DNA of 64,000 bases from Nitrospira sp. (GTDB lineage Bacteria > Nitrospirota > Nitrospiria > Nitrospirales > Nitrospiraceae), in NCBI GenBank assembly GCA_020846195.1, contig JADLEJ010000031.1, positions 1 through 64,000 on the forward strand, in the 5' to 3' direction. How positions within the stretch are numbered: position 1 is the stretch's first letter; every line of letters starts with the position of its first letter. Made by a program: the position numbers and the translations under genes. The notes below the pieces were generated by a model that saw only the letters and a list, made by a program, of their open reading frames with translations, did not search any database and was not told where the DNA came from. Of this stretch, positions 62,306 through 64,000 are shown one piece after another.

Positions 62306-63127
62306 TTACTTCGAGCGGCTGACCTCTGGAATCCCACTCACTAAATCGGCCACGATCGACCCGATTATCACTTTGGCTTTCATGCGTAATGGAATACGCC
62401 GCTCGTCGGTTGTGAACCACACGCGGATATTCCCCTGATTCAGAAAGATCCCTTGAAAAGGCATGATCACAAGCACTTGCGCTGTTTCAAGATTTCCCCA
62501 AGGCCCATCCAGCATCTCAATCTTCTCAACCCGCACTTCAATCTGGCGGATCTTCTTATCGTGGTAGACTGTCAAGGCCTGGGATGCGCCTTGCTTCAGC
62601 GGCAACAGACTGCGCACATAATAAAGGCAGGAAATTAAATCCTGAGTATCGGCTGGAATCGGAAGCACTTCCGTGCTCCCACCTCGGGTGGCCGAGACGG
62701 TGCTGTCTTTCCGATGAAAGACGTACTCGATATCTTCCTTTTTTTTCCCCTCCCGCCTCCGGAAAATCATGTGCTCCGGTAGCAGCGTTGTCAGATCGGT
62801 CAGGGATTCGACACGATTATCCACGGGGAAAAATCTCGTGACCTTTGGGCTCGACACGGCTGTCGTGATAAATTTCCCCGACGGACGGCCACTCCCGGCA
62901 TCGCCTGACCCAACCTCCATCACCGCCGTTCCCGCGCTGATGTTCAGGAACGTAATGTCGTAGGTGAGCCGCTCGCCCACGCGAAATGGGCGAGAAGGAG
63001 TGCTGGCAATCTCATCGGCATAGGCAAACCCTGGGCTCCAGGCTGCAAACAAACAGAACACCCAGGCTAAACCATGCATGGACGTGGAAAGGAGCATGCC
63101 TCGACGCGCATCGCGCACCCCCGGCAC
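62306..63127 (-). CDS. DUF3108 family secreted protein
   Basis: A 273-residue protein read from GTG overlapping the upstream stop (TAGTG); an ATG at 63097 is an alternative. The signal sequence is GLAWVFCLFAAWSPGFAYAD. DUF3108 features are RPFRVGERLTYDITFLNISAG, RVESLTDLTTLLPEHMIF, YYVRSLLPLKQGASQALTVY and NIRVWFTTDERRIPLRMKAK with VIGSIVADLVSG. The family is periplasmic and beta-rich; the function is unknown. Its pairing with a sugar-phosphate mutase gene suggests envelope biogenesis. Confidence 0.88.
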   Translation of the reverse strand: MPGVRDARRGMLLSTSMHGLAWVFCLFAAWSPGFAYADEIASTPSRPFRVGERLTYDITFLNISAGTAVMEVGSGDAGSGRPSGKFITTAVSSPKVTRFFPVDNRVESLTDLTTLLPEHMIFRRREGKKKEDIEYVFHRKDSTVSATRGGSTEVLPIPADTQDLISCLYYVRSLLPLKQGASQALTVYHDKKIRQIEVRVEKIEMLDGPWGNLETAQVLVIMPFQGIFLNQGNIRVWFTTDERRIPLRMKAKVIIGSIVADLVSGIPEVSRSK

Positions 63128-64000
63128 TAGCGTTCGAGTTCCCGGCGGACAGCGGCTAACTCGCCCTCCACAATCGCCCGAATCGCATTGAGCTTCGCAG
63201 GCGTCGCAGCTTCGAATCTGAGCACCAGCGCCGGCTGTGTATTCGACGCCCGAATCAACCCCCAGCCATCTTCGAAAACCGCACGCACACCATCGATGGT
63301 CACCAGCTCACGAACCCGGCGTTGTTCAGGCCCAAGCCCCTGCTTGGTCTTGGCATAGGTTTCGAACCGCTCGCGCACCCGCTTGACGACATCGAATTTA
63401 ATCGCATCGGGAAGATCCACCCGAATTTCCGGCGTCACCGTCGTATCCGGAAGGTCGGCGACTAGCGCGGAGAGCGGTTTCACGCCCTTGGCGAGAATTT
63501 CCACAAGCCGGCAAGAAGCGTAGACCGCATCGTCATAGCCGAAGTAACGGTCGGCAAAGAACATGTGCCCGGACATCTCACCAGCCAAGACGGCCTTCTC
63601 CTCCTTCATCTTTGCCTTGATCAGCGAGTGGCCCGTCTTCCACATCACCGGACGGCCGCCCCGCTTGGCAATATCGTCGTAAAAGCTCTGCGACGCTTTC
63701 ACTTCGGAGATGATGGTGCTGCCCGGCTTGACTGTCAAAATATCGCGAGAATAGATCACCAGCAACCGATCGCCCCACAATACCTGTCCCTGCTCATCCA
63801 CAGCCCCGATCCGATCCGCATCGCCATCGTAGCCGATCCCCACATCCGCTTTGTGTTCTTTGACCGCTTGCATCAAGTCTGCAAGATTCTCCAGCACCGT
63901 GGGGTCCGGGTGATGATGCGGGAATCGGCCGTCCAACTCGCAATACAAGCCCGTCACCTTGCAACCCAATAGCTCCAGCGCATCTTTCGCAACCAACGCC
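63127..64000 (-). CDS. Phosphomannomutase/phosphoglucomutase (C-terminal part, cut by window edge)
   Basis: About 290 C-terminal residues of an alpha-D-phosphohexomutase of the AlgC/ManB type; the N-terminal phosphoserine domain is outside the window. The metal loop is GYDGDADRIGAVDEQG, the sugar-binding motif is VLAGEMSGHMFFADRYFGY, and the C-terminal phosphate-binding domain has DGWGLIRASNTQPALVLRFE. It interconverts mannose or glucose 6- and 1-phosphates, giving precursors for EPS or lipopolysaccharide. Its TAG stop overlaps the GTG of the DUF3108 gene. Confidence 0.9.
   Translation of the reverse strand, partial: ALVAKDALELLGCKVTGLYCELDGRFPHHHPDPTVLENLADLMQAVKEHKADVGIGYDGDADRIGAVDEQGQVLWGDRLLVIYSRDILTVKPGSTIISEVKASQSFYDDIAKRGGRPVMWKTGHSLIKAKMKEEKAVLAGEMSGHMFFADRYFGYDDAVYASCRLVEILAKGVKPLSALVADLPDTTVTPEIRVDLPDAIKFDVVKRVRERFETYAKTKQGLGPEQRRVRELVTIDGVRAVFEDGWGLIRASNTQPALVLRFEAATPAKLNAIRAIVEGELAAVRRELER

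Overview
The window reads as a chromosomal segment of a GC-rich Gram-negative bacterium. The outer-membrane evidence is a TonB-dependent receptor, Wza-like exporters, a beta-barrel protein and lipoproteins. The mix of a GatCAB amidotransferase, several DUF families and nested intergenic hairpin repeats fits Nitrospirota, most likely Nitrospira or a close relative. That assignment is inferred from gene content and recall; there is no rRNA here to test it.

Layout. 1-8.0 kb: a minus-strand exopolysaccharide (EPS) operon, visibly AT-richer than the rest. In transcription order it has two Wza-type export proteins, an outer-membrane beta-barrel, a Wzz/tyrosine autokinase, a polyprenyl-phosphate sugar transferase, a polysaccharide deacetylase and, after a 426-base gap, the start of an ABC-2 permease. 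8.5-10.4 kb: a PilZ protein, a LuxR-type regulator and a lipoprotein. 10.4-26.8 kb: a long minus-strand housekeeping block (DUF502, glmU, glmS, gatC, panD, gatA, DUF948, YtxH, gatB, an HNH-like gene, eno, ftsB-like, era, mgtE, recO, DUF971, a lipoprotein, glgA). 27.1-31.7 kb: tmk, holB, metG and a secreted protein on the plus strand. 31.8-34.1 kb: an Rrf2 regulator, an NDH-2-like flavoprotein and a cupin, with a perfect palindrome over the predicted start of transcription.

34.1-42.6 kb is the accessory part: a decayed higA copy, a YdeP-like molybdoenzyme beside fdhD, a DUF433/DUF5615 pair whose toxin is frameshifted, an orphan higA followed by a methyltransferase remnant, a DUF7684 gene, a BrnA-type antitoxin, a DUF4258/DUF2283 pair, a BrnA remnant and an acid-phosphatase-like gene bracketed by 28-bp direct repeats. 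It looks like a graveyard of toxin-antitoxin modules.

42.6-50.2 kb has a cation-efflux protein, threonine ammonia-lyase, a very short independent transcription unit (promoter, 23-codon ORF, strong terminator), a CobW-family GTPase, a PAP2 phosphatase, a TonB-C-like protein, a TonB-dependent receptor and a His-rich small protein. Much of this suggests metal handling. 50.3-64 kb is core metabolism and envelope: DAHP synthase, tatD, yacP, amidase, truA, psiF, cysE, ispF, ispD, PIN/TRAM, DegQ-type protease, class I aldolase, class I fructose-bisphosphatase, DUF3108 and the C-terminal part of a phosphomannomutase/phosphoglucomutase.

The most unusual observations are: three nested hairpin elements that each begin exactly at the end of a minus-strand stop codon, two of them one family with a compensatory stem change; the small transcription unit at about 44.8-45.0 kb; the Rrf2 operator; and the layered toxin-antitoxin debris. 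No tRNA, rRNA, CRISPR array or complete insertion sequence was seen.
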